Shown here one piece after another: positions 1-10,200 of a stretch of DNA of 64,000 nucleotides (the first letter of the stretch is position 1; each line of letters opens with the position of its first letter). This DNA is from Pycnococcus provasolii (taxonomy: Eukaryota > Chlorophyta > Pseudoscourfieldiophyceae > Pseudoscourfieldiales). Both the position numbers and the translations under genes were made by a program. The stretch covers positions 1 to 64,000 of the forward strand of contig CP150571.1 of NCBI GenBank assembly GCA_049487715.1, in the 5' to 3' direction. Under the pieces are notes generated by a model. That model was not told the origin of the DNA. It saw only the letters and a program-made list of their open reading frames with translations, and searched no databases.

Positions 1-142
1 CTAACCCTAACCCTAACCCTAACCCTAACCCTAACCCTAACCCTAACCCTAACCCTAACCCTAACCCTAACCCTAACCCTAACCCTAACCCTAACCCTAA
101 CCCTAACCCTAACCCTAACCCTAACCCTAACCCTAACCCTAA
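1..142. repeat. Telomere, CCCTAA array (TTAGGG type)
   Basis: Uninterrupted tandem CCCTAA units begin at base 1, so this is a real chromosome end with the C-rich strand reading inward. The G-strand repeat is TTAGGG, not the TTTAGGG typical of land plants and many green algae. The array is short here, probably because the assembly stops inside it. Confidence 0.98.
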
Positions 143-256
143 TAATAACCCTAATGATAACCCTAACCCTAACCCTAACCCTAATGATAACCCTAATGAT
201 AACCCTAATGATAACCCTAATGATAACCCTAATGATAACCCTAATGATAACCCTAA
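143..256. repeat. Degenerate telomeric repeats with a 12-bp variant unit
   Basis: Directly inside the perfect array, CCCTAA units alternate with a variant 12-mer, CCCTAATGATAA. The variant occurs once at about 151, then as a regular run at about 175-250, with one CCCTAATAATAA. The final CCCTAA runs into unique sequence at 257. Variant units at the inner edge are common in telomeres because that part is rarely renewed by telomerase. Confidence 0.93.
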
Positions 257-663
257 TTGCCAGGCTGGCGCTTAGCCGCACATGGTGAAAAAAAATTTCG
301 CGCCTGCGGCGTGCGGCCGACCGTCGGCCAGCGTCGTCGCGTGCGCGCGGCTAAGGCTCAATATGAACCGCCTTTGCCGTGCTCCGCTCCTCCTTGTTCG
401 ACGGTGAGTTCTTAAAATAATATAATAAGCGTAACTACTAATCATTGACGCGTGTGTGGACTGTAGACGAGAGTGGAAAATTAAAATCAGAAGTGATGGT
501 CTTGGTTACAAGGCATGGCCTCTTAATGATTCCCCTTACATAAAATTGTTGTTTGTTTAAAATTAATTGATGATTAAGTTGTAAAATAATAATAGTAATA
601 GCACGACAACAGGCCGAAGCAGAGCCCAAACTTGGAGAACGCACGATATTACGGCGCGCTTGA
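257..663. other. Subtelomeric spacer
   Basis: No gene is supported here. A GC-rich stretch (about 296-350, many CG dinucleotides) is followed by an AT-rich stretch (about 410-600). The short open frames do not resemble known proteins. Confidence 0.6.
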
Positions 664-1245
664 CATTTTGACAGTGACTCAAAGTTCTACGTCGCCAGCC
701 AAAACGGCCTGTGGCACTTCGAGGTGGCAAACATCTTCGAGCGTGACACGTGGGCTGACAAGCTTTTCGATGGGCCGTGACGTATTCACCCGACTGGGTT
801 CCTATAAAAACGAGGGCTTGCTCGTCAAGCTCGGCGCGAATGTGAAAACGCTAACGCGGAGGTACTTTGTGCTGCGTGGTTCGGGGGCTCTGGAATACTA
901 CGAGGATGAAAGCCTTGCTTCGCGCAAGGGTGGCCAGACGGTAGGTTTATAGAAAACCAGTCGGAAGTGAAAATGCACGGCGAGGACGAGCAAGGGTTTT
1001 ATTTCAAGCTCATTTCGTCGTCTGGCCAGGAGCTTCATCTTACGGCACCCACTCCCGAAGTGCGCGTGAAGTGGACCAAGGTGCTCGAGGCGACCATTGC
1101 GAGGGCGACGGAAGAAGATGCACCGCCTCGGCGATCACTTCTCGGCGGTGCCATTGGCGCGGTGGGCGGCGCAGTGGGCGGTGCGGTTGGCGCAGTGGGA
1201 GGTGCCGTACGAAGGCTCTCAGTGGGCGATAAAGAAGACGGCTAG
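664..1245 (+). pseudogene. PH-domain protein gene, fragmented
   Basis: The translation gives a pleckstrin homology domain, but it is split over three frame segments. Frame 1 (about 664-777) reads FYVASQNGLWHFEVANIFE and stops at 778. A one-base skip there leads into frame 2 (about 779-946), which holds the PH start (GLLVKLG, then RRYFVLRG, then LEYYEDE). A further one-base change near the TTT run at 946-948 leads to frame 1 again, which holds the PH end (GFYFKLIS, then the conserved Trp in VKWTKVLEATI) and a Gly/Ala/Val-rich tail. PH domains bind phosphoinositides or proteins at membranes. No good start codon is seen and the 5' end may be missing. It lies next to the telomere, where broken genes are common. 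A multi-exon gene with sequence errors is the alternative. Confidence 0.6.
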
Positions 1246-1320
1246 AAAGGCTCTTGCTTTTCCCTTTTTCCTTTTATTCAAAATGTTTTGGAACAAAAAT
1301 GTTGTTTGATTAAACCTCTT

Positions 1321-2991
1321 TCAGTTGTACACACAAATTCCAAGCTTCTCTTCCATTGCTGTTCGAAACATGAAGTGCTCGAAGCCAGATATGTGAACGG
1401 TATTGACTACCGCAGATTTGAAGTAGCGACCCGTTCCTGCGGCAGAGTACCCATAAATGTCAAGCCTGGTGCACAATCCACTCGCGAGGATACTCATCGC
1501 GAGGCGGAAACCGCCAGAGGCTGCATGCCGCCCACTGCCCACGGAACGTTTGTTCGTTGCCGCGTACTCGACGTACACTTCGCTCACCTTTGAACTGAAC
1601 GATGACTCCCAGAGAATCGGCTTGCCGCGAAAGGTCATTTGGCTGAACTCGTTCTTGTTTCCGAACATGTAGTACTTCGACTGATCTTTGAACATGTAGA
1701 CAATGCGCGCCTTCTGCCCCTCCTGTCCGTACTGCTTCTCCTGGTTTCTCACCTTCCAGTACATCACGTCAGACTTCTTCCCGATGTCGCGCTCGTATCC
1801 CTTGATTGGCCCGTTGTACCGAAAAACAGTGTCGTGATCGTCAATTTCTTCACCTCGTTTCTTGCCGAGGACGGTATCTGCGGCGCCAACCACCGCGCAC
1901 GAGCCCAGCGAGCCGGGTGCAAGGGAAGGGAAGAACGACGCGTCCAGAGGATTACCCTTGAGCACCGCCTCAGGTCCCTTGGCAACACCAAGCGCCTCCT
2001 TGCCCTCTTTTTTGTAGCGCTCAACGCACTCCGCCGTCCACAGGCCGCACGCCGTGCTGGATGTGAACTCGCGCATGAGTTCCACGACGCGCTGTCGGAG
2101 TCTTGGAGCGGGCGGGACGAAGGGCTGTTGCCTCGTTTCGCCAGTCAGTGCGCGGTCGGCACGCTGAAAACGCGTCCGAGGCCGACGGCTGGCAAGCAAG
2201 TGACGCCGACCGTGCTGGCTCTGCACCTCAGGCGGAGTTGACATACGCGGTGCTAGCGTCGAGCACATCTCCGGTACCTTGACGCGCGAGCAGCCGCGGC
2301 AGTGCGGAACACGCGCTTCGGGAGGCTTCACTGCGCGACCACCACTGATTTTGGAAGGATCAGACGATGCAAGTTCAAGGTGTCGACGTGAAGTCGAAAC
2401 AGGATCTGCTCCATCCTCCGTCTTGCTTTCCTCACTGTTGTCCTCTTCTTCCACGCCGTCCGATGTGCTATCATCGTCTGCCGACGAACTTGAGGATTCT
2501 GAGGATGGAGAACCGCCGTCATCGTCTTGCGCAACCTTCTCTGCTTCGTGAGGTGCCTCTTCTTCACTCACAACCTCCTCAGGCTGAGTTTGCTGTTCTT
2601 CAGCCAGGTCTTCTTGCAAGTTGGTTTCAACGACGGCAGCGGCAGCAGCAGCAAGAGTCGTCGTCGTCGTCGTCGTTTCTAGATCTACACCGCGACTTTC
2701 GGTATCGCCGTTGAGTTGAACGTCGGCAAGTGAGGCGCCCACTGCCTGCGAACTGCTGGACGAAGGTGCGCGTACTTCGGCACGTCCGAAGAAGCCGACG
2801 AGGGCAATCGCGCCGAAGATGAGCACGAACGCCCCTGCCAACACGACGCGAGGTGAAGCGAACGACCTCCGCCTCGCGCTAATCTGCTCAAGTCTGTCCT
2901 GCTCGGCACGGTCCAGGATGGCGCGCTTGATTGCTCCCGAGCTCGCCGAGGCGGACACGGTCCACGGCGACTGCGCCTTGGTCGCGGACAT
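1321..2991 (-). CDS. GT29 family sialyltransferase-like glycosyltransferase
   Basis: A 556-residue type II Golgi membrane protein; the ATG at 2991 is the first in frame. A short cytosolic tail precedes a membrane anchor at about residues 49-68 (VVLAGAFVLIFGAIALVGFF). A long acidic Ser/Glu-rich stem follows. The C-terminal catalytic domain starts near residue 363 with sialyl motif L (GSCAVVGAAD through DTVFRYNGP). Motif S lies near 482-515 (SVGSGRHAASGGFRLA), and an H-x4-E motif VS is at about 533-538 (HISGFE). These are the hallmarks of GT29, whose animal members move sialic acid from CMP-sialic acid to glycans. Plant and algal members are related but their donor is often unproven; some may use CMP-Kdo or other sugars. 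The gene is divergent from another possible glycosyltransferase gene, and a CMP-sialic-acid-type transporter is encoded at 46.6-48.0 kb. Family assignment is firm, substrate is not. Confidence 0.9.
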   Translation of the reverse strand: MSATKAQSPWTVSASASSGAIKRAILDRAEQDRLEQISARRRSFASPRVVLAGAFVLIFGAIALVGFFGRAEVRAPSSSSSQAVGASLADVQLNGDTESRGVDLETTTTTTTLAAAAAAVVETNLQEDLAEEQQTQPEEVVSEEEAPHEAEKVAQDDDGGSPSSESSSSSADDDSTSDGVEEEDNSEESKTEDGADPVSTSRRHLELASSDPSKISGGRAVKPPEARVPHCRGCSRVKVPEMCSTLAPRMSTPPEVQSQHGRRHLLASRRPRTRFQRADRALTGETRQQPFVPPAPRLRQRVVELMREFTSSTACGLWTAECVERYKKEGKEALGVAKGPEAVLKGNPLDASFFPSLAPGSLGSCAVVGAADTVLGKKRGEEIDDHDTVFRYNGPIKGYERDIGKKSDVMYWKVRNQEKQYGQEGQKARIVYMFKDQSKYYMFGNKNEFSQMTFRGKPILWESSFSSKVSEVYVEYAATNKRSVGSGRHAASGGFRLAMSILASGLCTRLDIYGYSAAGTGRYFKSAVVNTVHISGFEHFMFRTAMEEKLGICVYN

Positions 2992-3222
2992 CTCGGCCAC
3001 CTACCGGGTATGGTATGGAGGAGGGCTTGCCGATCTATTTTGTAAGGGCGAGGGGGACCCGAGGGGGGCGGGGGTCGGGTCCCGACTCCATTGCATGCGA
3101 GGAAGGGGACCCGTCCTTGAACGTTTGTTGGTCGTTGCGTGCAACGTTCCCCAGTGGGCAGTCTATCATAGTGGGCAGGCAATTCTAATTTCTTTCTCTC
3201 CCAGAAGTGGAAGAAGACATGG
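2992..3222. promoter_or_regulatory. Divergent intergenic region with GC-rich hairpin
   Basis: This 231-bp gap holds the 5' regions of two divergent genes. It contains an inverted repeat with 9-bp arms, GGGACCCGA at 3054-3062 and TCGGGTCCC at 3075-3083. A further GGGGACCC box is near 3106. Function is inferred from position only. Confidence 0.5.
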
Positions 3223-4446
3223 ATGAGCTGTTTTGTGCCTTCGTGCTCCCGTCACCGCGCCTTGAGCGTCGTCATCACGTGCTCGGTCGTTCCAAGCCAC
3301 CCAGAAACTTTCCTCTTGGACGCCACCGTCAACAGCCTGAGGCACCGTGTGACAAGTATCACACATAACACTCACATCGTCGTCGTGTGCGACGTCGTCG
3401 ACGAAATCGTCGAAAACAGCAACGACGTCTCGTTCAAAAAGGCGAGAGTTACGCGCGAGCAGCGGGACAATTACCACGCTTTCATTAAGAGTGTACAAGC
3501 TAAAATACACAACAGAGAGGAGCCCTATCATACGGCCAATGTCAAGTGCGTCGACCTCAGGTTCGCCGAAACGCCAAGTCACGGGGCCAAGTCGGATGCA
3601 AGCACGCCGCTCACAGTGCCTGCTAGAAGGTTCGGATTTGGACACGCCGTTGGACACGCGCTTGAACACTACGTGCGCACGCCACTCGTGCTGGTCATTC
3701 AACACGACTACGTATTTGCCAGGGAGGTGAACCTCGACGGCGTTTGCGCTGCACTGCTGTCGCCAAGGTATCCCAGTGTTCAAAGCGTCGTCTTACAAAG
3801 CATGGCGACGATGAACTACGCGACGAAGATCAGTGAACGATTCGACTTGGACATTGAGCCATACGTCTTGCCGCTGCCGTCAACACTCGAGCAGATGTGC
3901 GCGCTCAACGGTGTCCCGTCGTGTTTATCGTCGCTAGCCGCAGCCGCAGACACAGCGCGACGGGGTGACGCAACAATTTCAAAACCTAGGTTAACCCCAA
4001 CGCTAATGCTTTATGATAAAAACCACGTAGCGCGCGTCGATTTCTGGGAAAAGTATGTGCTGCCGTTTGTGGACCGACCTGCATTTCCCGAGGATACTAT
4101 TGGAGCAAGCCAGCTCATCGATTTGAAGACGAACGGCATGACACGGCATGCTACTTACGGCACATACCTGCTCGACGAGGATGACAGCGAGCCTTGTGTT
4201 TATCATCTATCAGGCCGCAAAGCGGCATTATCACCAAGCGCTATCCGCGATGCTGGCGAGAACGTCGTATGCAACGTCTCAATGGGACAAGGTCACGGCG
4301 GCAACGCGCAGTCGCATACCGCCGTGGTATCTGGCCTGGAGGCACCTGCGTCTCAATCGACTGGAAAGCGCTTTCGGCAGAAATGCTTCCGTTGCGGCGA
4401 AAAGGGGCACAGCTTCCGCTTTTGTCCTAATAGCCCTGTAAATTAA
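3223..4446 (+). CDS. Putative glycosyltransferase with C-terminal CCHC zinc knuckle
   Basis: A 407-residue single-exon protein starting at the ATG at 3223. The N-terminal 350 residues resemble a cytosolic-type, GT2-like domain: a beta-strand opening (LSVVITCSVVP), then HIVVVCDVVDE, then a strand ending in an acidic site (LVLVIQHDYVF, HDY possibly standing for the metal-binding DxD). The loop FPEDTIG may be an acceptor-site acidic motif. The last 20 residues form a complete CX2CX4HX4C zinc knuckle (CFRCGEKGHSFRFC), usually a single-stranded nucleic acid or protein binding module. No signal peptide or membrane segment is seen. The stop codon is embedded in CCCTGTAAATTAA, which includes the TGTAA signal. 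The catalytic assignment is tentative; the zinc knuckle is certain. Confidence 0.6.
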   Translation: MSCFVPSCSRHRALSVVITCSVVPSHPETFLLDATVNSLRHRVTSITHNTHIVVVCDVVDEIVENSNDVSFKKARVTREQRDNYHAFIKSVQAKIHNREEPYHTANVKCVDLRFAETPSHGAKSDASTPLTVPARRFGFGHAVGHALEHYVRTPLVLVIQHDYVFAREVNLDGVCAALLSPRYPSVQSVVLQSMATMNYATKISERFDLDIEPYVLPLPSTLEQMCALNGVPSCLSSLAAAADTARRGDATISKPRLTPTLMLYDKNHVARVDFWEKYVLPFVDRPAFPEDTIGASQLIDLKTNGMTRHATYGTYLLDEDDSEPCVYHLSGRKAALSPSAIRDAGENVVCNVSMGQGHGGNAQSHTAVVSGLEAPASQSTGKRFRQKCFRCGEKGHSFRFCPNSPVN

Positions 4447-4802
4447 ATTCTGTTTTACACACGTCAGTGCGCATCACGACGGACATTGCGGCCGTGTTGG
4501 TTTCCCTTCTCGAGACCTCCCCTGGGGCGCTAGCTCCATCTGCGGATCTCGATGACAGCGCGCAGGAGAACATGAATGTGATTGTAAGTGTAGGCGACAG
4601 CAGCGGTGGCAAAAGCGAAGCATTCGACGCATCGTGCATTTTTAAAAGAGTAAACAAAATCATATCCTATCATATTAACTCTAAAGTAGACCCTTTTTGT
4701 TCCACGTATTGGTGAATGTGAATGGTATGAATGGACGACCGTTTGCACAAAGAGTAAAGTACACGCCATTACTGAATGAGATTTCGTTATTCTTTTTGAT
4801 TT
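4447..4802. other. Convergent 3' intergenic region
   Basis: This is a 356-bp AT-rich gap between two facing genes. The notable content is one copy of a dispersed element (about 4721-4780). A short open frame at 4467-4715 has no recognisable features and is not called. Confidence 0.6.
4721..4780. repeat. Dispersed 3'-junction element, copy A
   Basis: It carries the core GGACGACCGTTTGCACAAAG at about 4733 and, 35 bp on, CCATTACTGAATGAG. The same two blocks in the same order recur near 18585 and 58998, and the second block alone recurs near 56915. All lie between convergent genes. Confidence 0.7.
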
Positions 4803-6764
4803 TTACAGGACTTTGTTCGTGGGCTTGGCGACCTCGAACTGAATGCCTTCAACGCATTCACCGGCAAGCTTCGACGCGACTTCGACGTCGACGTCAAAGA
4901 GCGCAAGTTTGTTCTCCATACTCACGCGTCCTAAGCGCAGTCGCGGCATTAGAACCTTCGCAGCACGCACCACCTCGCTCGGACCAGATGCGCCGTGTGC
5001 AGCGAGCGTGATGACGCCCTCTTGGGCGGTAAGAAGCGATCGGCTTGGCGGCGCGGCCTCGCCATGTCCGACGGCGACGGCGAGTACACCCTCAAGCGCT
5101 CTCGAAAGCGCTGAGACGCCGCCATCCTCCGCGAGTTTTTCGACAGCGGTGCGCACCGTCGCGCGAGCGTCGTCGCCAACGCAGTCGCCTCGCGCAAGGA
5201 GCTGCACGGCAGCGGCTTGCGCGCAGTCCTCTGGGGAAGGAAGTACGACACGGCCAATAGACACGCCGGCACCCTTCGCCAGCTTTTCTAGGGATGCGTA
5301 CTCCCCCGCCGAAGGGTCGTACAGTAGAAGTGCCTTACCGCTCTTTCCCGCGCGCCCGCAGCGTCCCACGCGGTGAATGTAGAGATCCGAATCTGCCGTA
5401 TTCTTACGTCCCGCGATTCGTGGAACGCCGAGCTGAATCACCAAATCAACGTCGGCGACGTCAATTCCTCGACTCGCGACGTCCGTCGCGAGCAGGCACT
5501 GTCGATCTGCGAATCCAGCGCGTAACGTCTTGAAGCGGTCAAGCTCACGGTTGCGTGTGCGCTGGTCGAGGTCGCCGTGAAGAGCCCCAAATGTCCAGCC
5601 TGGTGCAAGAGCACGCAACTCCTCAGCGAGAGTCTCCGCTTCATTCTTTGTCGCGCAGAAGACGAGCGCACGTCGCGCATCCTCCGTTGACAGGATATCT
5701 GCAACTGCGCGCGTCCTCGCCGTTTTGACGACAGGCGACGCCATGTGAACGATAGCAGAAGGCACGCTTCGTTGTTCCTGCTTCGCGAGATCGAAGGGCA
5801 CGGCATCGGGCATAAATTTCTCCGATAGTGCGCGCACCCATGGTGGGATGGTTGCGGAGAAGAGTAGAGTCTGGCAGGGCAGAGGGTCGCCAGCCTCGTC
5901 AAGTCGCGTTGATAGCCGAGCATCGAGAATTTCACCAACCTCGGCGGAAAATCCCTCCTCCATGAGGCGGTCCGCCTCGTCCAATATGATCGCGTCGCAG
6001 TGGGAAAACTCGAGGTTACCTGCCCGCATTAGCTCAAGCAGACGTCCTGGCGTTCCAACGACGACAAGTGGATTGGTCCTCAGAGCAGCTTGGTGCCTTT
6101 CGAGTGGTGCGCCACCAAATACCGCCGGTGCTCCAACAGCCGCCTTGCCAAAAGCCATGCGCCACTCCGTGCTCACCTGCCGTGCAAGTTCCCGCGTGGG
6201 CAGCACCGCAACCGCTCGCGGTCTCGCCGCCGGTCTTTTGCCCTGCGCCTTTCCCGTCTCCGGGTTGTAATAGGCACGTCGGCGGCGCGTACCGGACGCT
6301 CCTTTCATCGTGCTGACTTTGTCCTCGAGCAGCCGGCACGTCACTGGTAGGATGTACGCGAGCGTCTTTCCCGTTCCCGTCAGCGCGCGCGCGAGGACAT
6401 CCTTGCCTTCTCTCGCTTCTGGGAACGTTTCCGCCTGTACGGGCGTGGGCACAGTCACTCCGTATTCTCGTAGACGCGTCACGACATCCTCGTCGAGCGC
6501 AAAAGCTGCGTCGGAAAAGAGCGTAGAAGTCGACGACGACGACGACGACGACGCCCCGCCGCCCGCCGTTGCTCGCTCGGCCGTTGACGGCCGTGCGACG
6601 TGAGTTTTGAAGCATCCCGCACGCCTGTTCGTGCCGCCCCGTTCTGCAAGCGCGTCGTTCGTTTGCCTCTTCGAGGCTACGTTGAGCAGCGGCGTTCTTC
6701 GCGCGTGAGTGTTCGTGCGCGCTGCTCTCACGCGAGTCGTCCTTGCAGTCGCAGCCGCCGCCAT
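4803..6764 (-). CDS. RH3: DEAD-box RNA helicase with GUCT domain, plastid RH3 type
   Basis: A 653-residue ATP-dependent RNA helicase; the ATG at 6764 is the first true start. An Ala/Arg/Thr-rich N-terminus of about 80 residues looks like an organelle transit peptide and ends in a Ser tract. Helicase motifs follow in order: Q motif (TPVQAETFP), I (ALTGTGKT, near residue 130), Ia (PTRELARQ), Ib (GTPGR), II (DEAD), III (SAT), V (ATDVASRGID) and VI (HRVGRCGRAGKSG). The C-terminal part has the GUCT signature (RSLLTAQEGVITL), found in DDX21/Gu helicases and in plant chloroplast RH3, which helps 50S ribosome assembly and group II intron splicing. A mitochondrial relative is possible. The stop codon overlaps a TGTAA on the coding strand. 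It shares a promoter region with the OGDH gene. Confidence 0.88.
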   Translation of the reverse strand: MAAAATARTTRVRAARTNTHARRTPLLNVASKRQTNDALAERGGTNRRAGCFKTHVARPSTAERATAGGGASSSSSSSTSTLFSDAAFALDEDVVTRLREYGVTVPTPVQAETFPEAREGKDVLARALTGTGKTLAYILPVTCRLLEDKVSTMKGASGTRRRRAYYNPETGKAQGKRPAARPRAVAVLPTRELARQVSTEWRMAFGKAAVGAPAVFGGAPLERHQAALRTNPLVVVGTPGRLLELMRAGNLEFSHCDAIILDEADRLMEEGFSAEVGEILDARLSTRLDEAGDPLPCQTLLFSATIPPWVRALSEKFMPDAVPFDLAKQEQRSVPSAIVHMASPVVKTARTRAVADILSTEDARRALVFCATKNEAETLAEELRALAPGWTFGALHGDLDQRTRNRELDRFKTLRAGFADRQCLLATDVASRGIDVADVDLVIQLGVPRIAGRKNTADSDLYIHRVGRCGRAGKSGKALLLYDPSAGEYASLEKLAKGAGVSIGRVVLPSPEDCAQAAAVQLLARGDCVGDDARATVRTAVEKLAEDGGVSALSRALEGVLAVAVGHGEAAPPSRSLLTAQEGVITLAAHGASGPSEVVRAAKVLMPRLRLGRVSMENKLALFDVDVEVASKLAGECVEGIQFEVAKPTNKVL

Positions 6765-7285
6765 GGCGTGCAGGAGCAGGGGCAGGGGTGGGGCAAAAAA
6801 AGTGGATAGGACCAAGGGGACAGGAAAGGACTCGCGAGGCGCGGAACCAACTGCCGAACCCCGAAAACCAAAAAGGAAACAGAAAGGCTAATGGCTAACC
6901 CCGCGGACCCCGTTGTTCTACGGAAAGGGAATGGAAGGCTGTGAAAATATCGCCTTCCCCACCTTGATCGGAGGTGTGAAGGACGAAGGGCGTACGCCTT
7001 CCCTTCCTTCCCTTGCCGTAGCCCTTGCACACGCGTGGTGTGTGTGTGTGCACCCTACGGCGTGGTGGGTGGGATGACGGGGCGTCACCGCGTCTGCCGT
7101 TCTACCGCATGCGACGGTCTGCTTAGACTAGGGAGGTGTACCGCATTCCGCATCGCCCGCCCCCTTCCAGCCCTCCTTCCCCTGCCCTAAAAGCGTCCTG
7201 TCCTGCCACCTCACTCCCCAACACCACTCCCCCTACAGCCCTACAACAACAACAACAACGCAACACGGGCAACGTCCTCGCTGAC
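6765..7285. promoter_or_regulatory. Divergent promoter region between RH3-type helicase and OGDH
   Basis: A 521-bp gap holds both 5' UTRs. It contains purine-rich stretches (about 6780-6890), a GT run at about 7036-7050, and a CAA run at about 7244-7257. An in-frame extension upstream of the OGDH ATG (7136-7285) is open but begins with GTG and is Pro-rich, so it is taken as 5' UTR. Confidence 0.5.
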
Positions 7286-10200
7286 ATGACGACGCTCGCG
7301 GCTAGCGCAAACGCGTGGGCGGGGCGCGTCGCTGGTAAAAAGGCCGTCGAGGCGGCCGCAGCGACGACGACGCGCACGAACGGCGCAGCCTTGCAGCACG
7401 TGCAGTTATACTCCGCCTCCTCCTCCTCCTCCTCCTCCTCCTCGGCGCCGCCGCCGCCGCCGCCTGTGGCGCACGCCAAGCTGCAGGACTCCTTCCTCTC
7501 GGGAGGGTCTGCGGCGGCACTCGACGCCATGGAGAGGAGGTACAACGCAGGCGAGCAGGTCCCCGACTCGTGGGCAGCGTTCCTAGGCGCGCTCAACCAG
7601 GGCGCGAACGCCGGGGAACTCAGCGCAGGGTACGCCAGCTACAAGGCAGGAAACAATGCGCTGCCTTTCGCAGCCAGGGCGGCGATGGACACTGCAGGGT
7701 CGCAGGACACACTCAAGGTGGCCGCTCTCGTGCGAGCGTATCAGGTGGCTGGACACGCCGTCGCGGACCTTGACCCGCTGGGCATACGAGAGGCGGACTT
7801 GGACGGAACGGTTCCCAAGGAGCTCGAACTCGGCTACCACGGACTGAGTGAGGCTGACCTCGCACGCGACTTCCCCGTTGGTGCAAGACCAGGGTTCAGC
7901 GGATTCCTTGGCGCGGGATCGAAAACGCACGTGCGACTTGACCATCTTCTTGAACGACTCAAGGAAGTGTACACGCGCACCATCGGCTTCGAGTACATGC
8001 ACATGCAGAGCGTTTCGCAAGTCAACTGGATTCGAGCTCGCGTCGAGCTGCCAGAGCCGTACACTTGGTCGCGCGAAGACAAGCTTGCCATTCTTGACCG
8101 CCTCGAATGGTCGGATCAGTTCGAGCGGTTTTGTGCCGCAAAGTTCTCGAGTGCTAAGCGGTTTGGCCTCGAAGGTGCCGAGGCTCTCATTCCAGGGATG
8201 AAGGAGCTGATTGACACCGCTTGCGACATGGGAGTCGAGTACTGCGTTCTTGGCATGCCCCATCGCGGGCGTCTGAACGTTCTAGCGAACGTCGTCCGAA
8301 AGCCTGCGGAGCGTATCTTCGCGGAATTCCAGGGCGCTGGCCGCGACGATGAGGTGGAAGGATCCGGTGACGTGAAGTATCACCTCGGCATGTCGCACGA
8401 CCGCCTGACGAGGTCGGGGAAACGCGTTCACCTCAGCTTGCTCGCTAACCCAAGTCACCTTGAGACGGTCGCGCCGGTAGTCGCGGGAAAGAGCCGGGCG
8501 TCGCAGTTCCAGTTTATGCGCGAGCGCGGGCTTTCGATGGAGGATGCGAAGCGAGCGGCGCTGCCAATCATCATGCACGGCGATGCAGCGTACGCCGGGC
8601 AGGGTGTGTGCTACGAGACGCAGGGATTTGCCGACTTGCCTGAGTACTCCACCGGAGGAACGATTCACATCGTCGTGAACAATCAAGTTGGATTCACCAC
8701 GGACCCGCGATTCAGCCGATCGACGCCGTACTGCACGGACCTTGCGAAGGCTGGCAGCGCGCCGATTTTCCACGTCAACGCCGATGATGTTGAGGCGGTA
8801 TGCCGCGTCTTCCGCCTTGCTGCGGAATTTCGTCAGACATTCCAGCGTGATGCCGTCGTTGATCTTGTGTGCTATCGCAAGCATGGCCACAACGAGATTG
8901 ACAACCCATCTTTCACACAGCCGCTTACGTACAAGAAAATTGCCAAGCAGATTCCCGCCGTGCAGAAATACCGACAGCAACTTGTCGGCGAAGGATCCAT
9001 TACGGAGGAGGAGGTGGCGGCTGTGGGCAAGGGCGTGGCGGATCAGCTGATAAGCGCCTTCGAAAAGGCTTCGACGACGAAAACGAAGGCCAGTGACTGG
9101 CTGCACAGCAACTGGGAAGGATACAAAAGCGCTCGAACGCTGGCGGAGATTCGCCCCACAGGTGCGAACGAGGAAGCGCTGCAGAAAGTTGCCACCAAGC
9201 TCACTCAGCTTCCTGAGGGATTCACGTTGCACTCTGGCCTCAAGAGAATCATCAAAGCGAAGCAGGAGAGCCTCGACACGCGATCCGGCATCGATTGGGG
9301 AACAGCTGAAGCGCTCGCGTTTGGCACCCTTCTCCTCGAGGGCATTCACGTGCGTCTTAGCGGCCAGGACGTTGAGCGTGGAACGTTCAGCCATCGGCAT
9401 GCCGTGGTGCACGATCAGGAAAATGAAAACCGGCATACATTCCTCAACCACCTCGGTGAGCAGGCACCTTTCACCGTGAGTAACAGCAGCCTGAGCGAAT
9501 ACGGCGTGCTCGGCTTCGAGCTTGGGTACAGCATGCACAGCCCTAAACAGCTCGTCATATGGGAGGCGCAGTTTGGTGACTTTGTGAACACCGCGCAGGT
9601 GATCATCGATCAGTGCATCAGTGCCGGGGAGGCAAAGTGGATGCGCCAGACGGGATTGACGGTTCTCCTCCCGCACGGCTACGATGGACAAGGCCCAGAG
9701 CACAGCAGCGCGCGGATGGAGCGATTCCTTCAGATGAGCGACGAAGATCCCGACGAGTGGCCGGAATGCTTCACGGACGACGATCCGGACACAGTTGCTG
9801 AGAACTCGCAGGTGCAGGCGGCAAACTGGCAAGTGTGCAACGTATCCACTCCCGCAAACTACTTTCACATGCTTCGTCGGCAGGTGCATCGTGAGTTCCG
9901 CAAGCCGCTCATTGTGTTCAGCCCGAAGCGTCTGCTGCGCCATCCGAAGTGTCGCAGTACCATGGAAGAGATGGCAACGGGTTCTGAGTTCCAACGCGTG
10001 ATCCCGGATAGTACACCTGAGCTGAAGGATGTCAAAAAGATTGTGATGTGCTCGGGCAATGTGTACTACGACCTTCTCGACGAGCGCGAGACGCAGGGTA
10101 AGTGGGACACCGCGCTTGTTCGCGTCGAGCAGCTTAGTCCGTTTCCATTTGACCTTGTTGAAGAGGAGCTGAAGCGCTACCCCGATGCGGAGGTTGTTTG

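Noticed and set aside
941-952. 12-nt GT...AG sequence as an ultra-short intron in the PH gene
   Set aside because: Removing 12 nt does not change frame and leads to a stop; a one-base indel explains the data better.
1639-2241. Open frame of 200 residues on the plus strand
   Set aside because: It is the antisense shadow of the GT29 gene and has no domain pattern.
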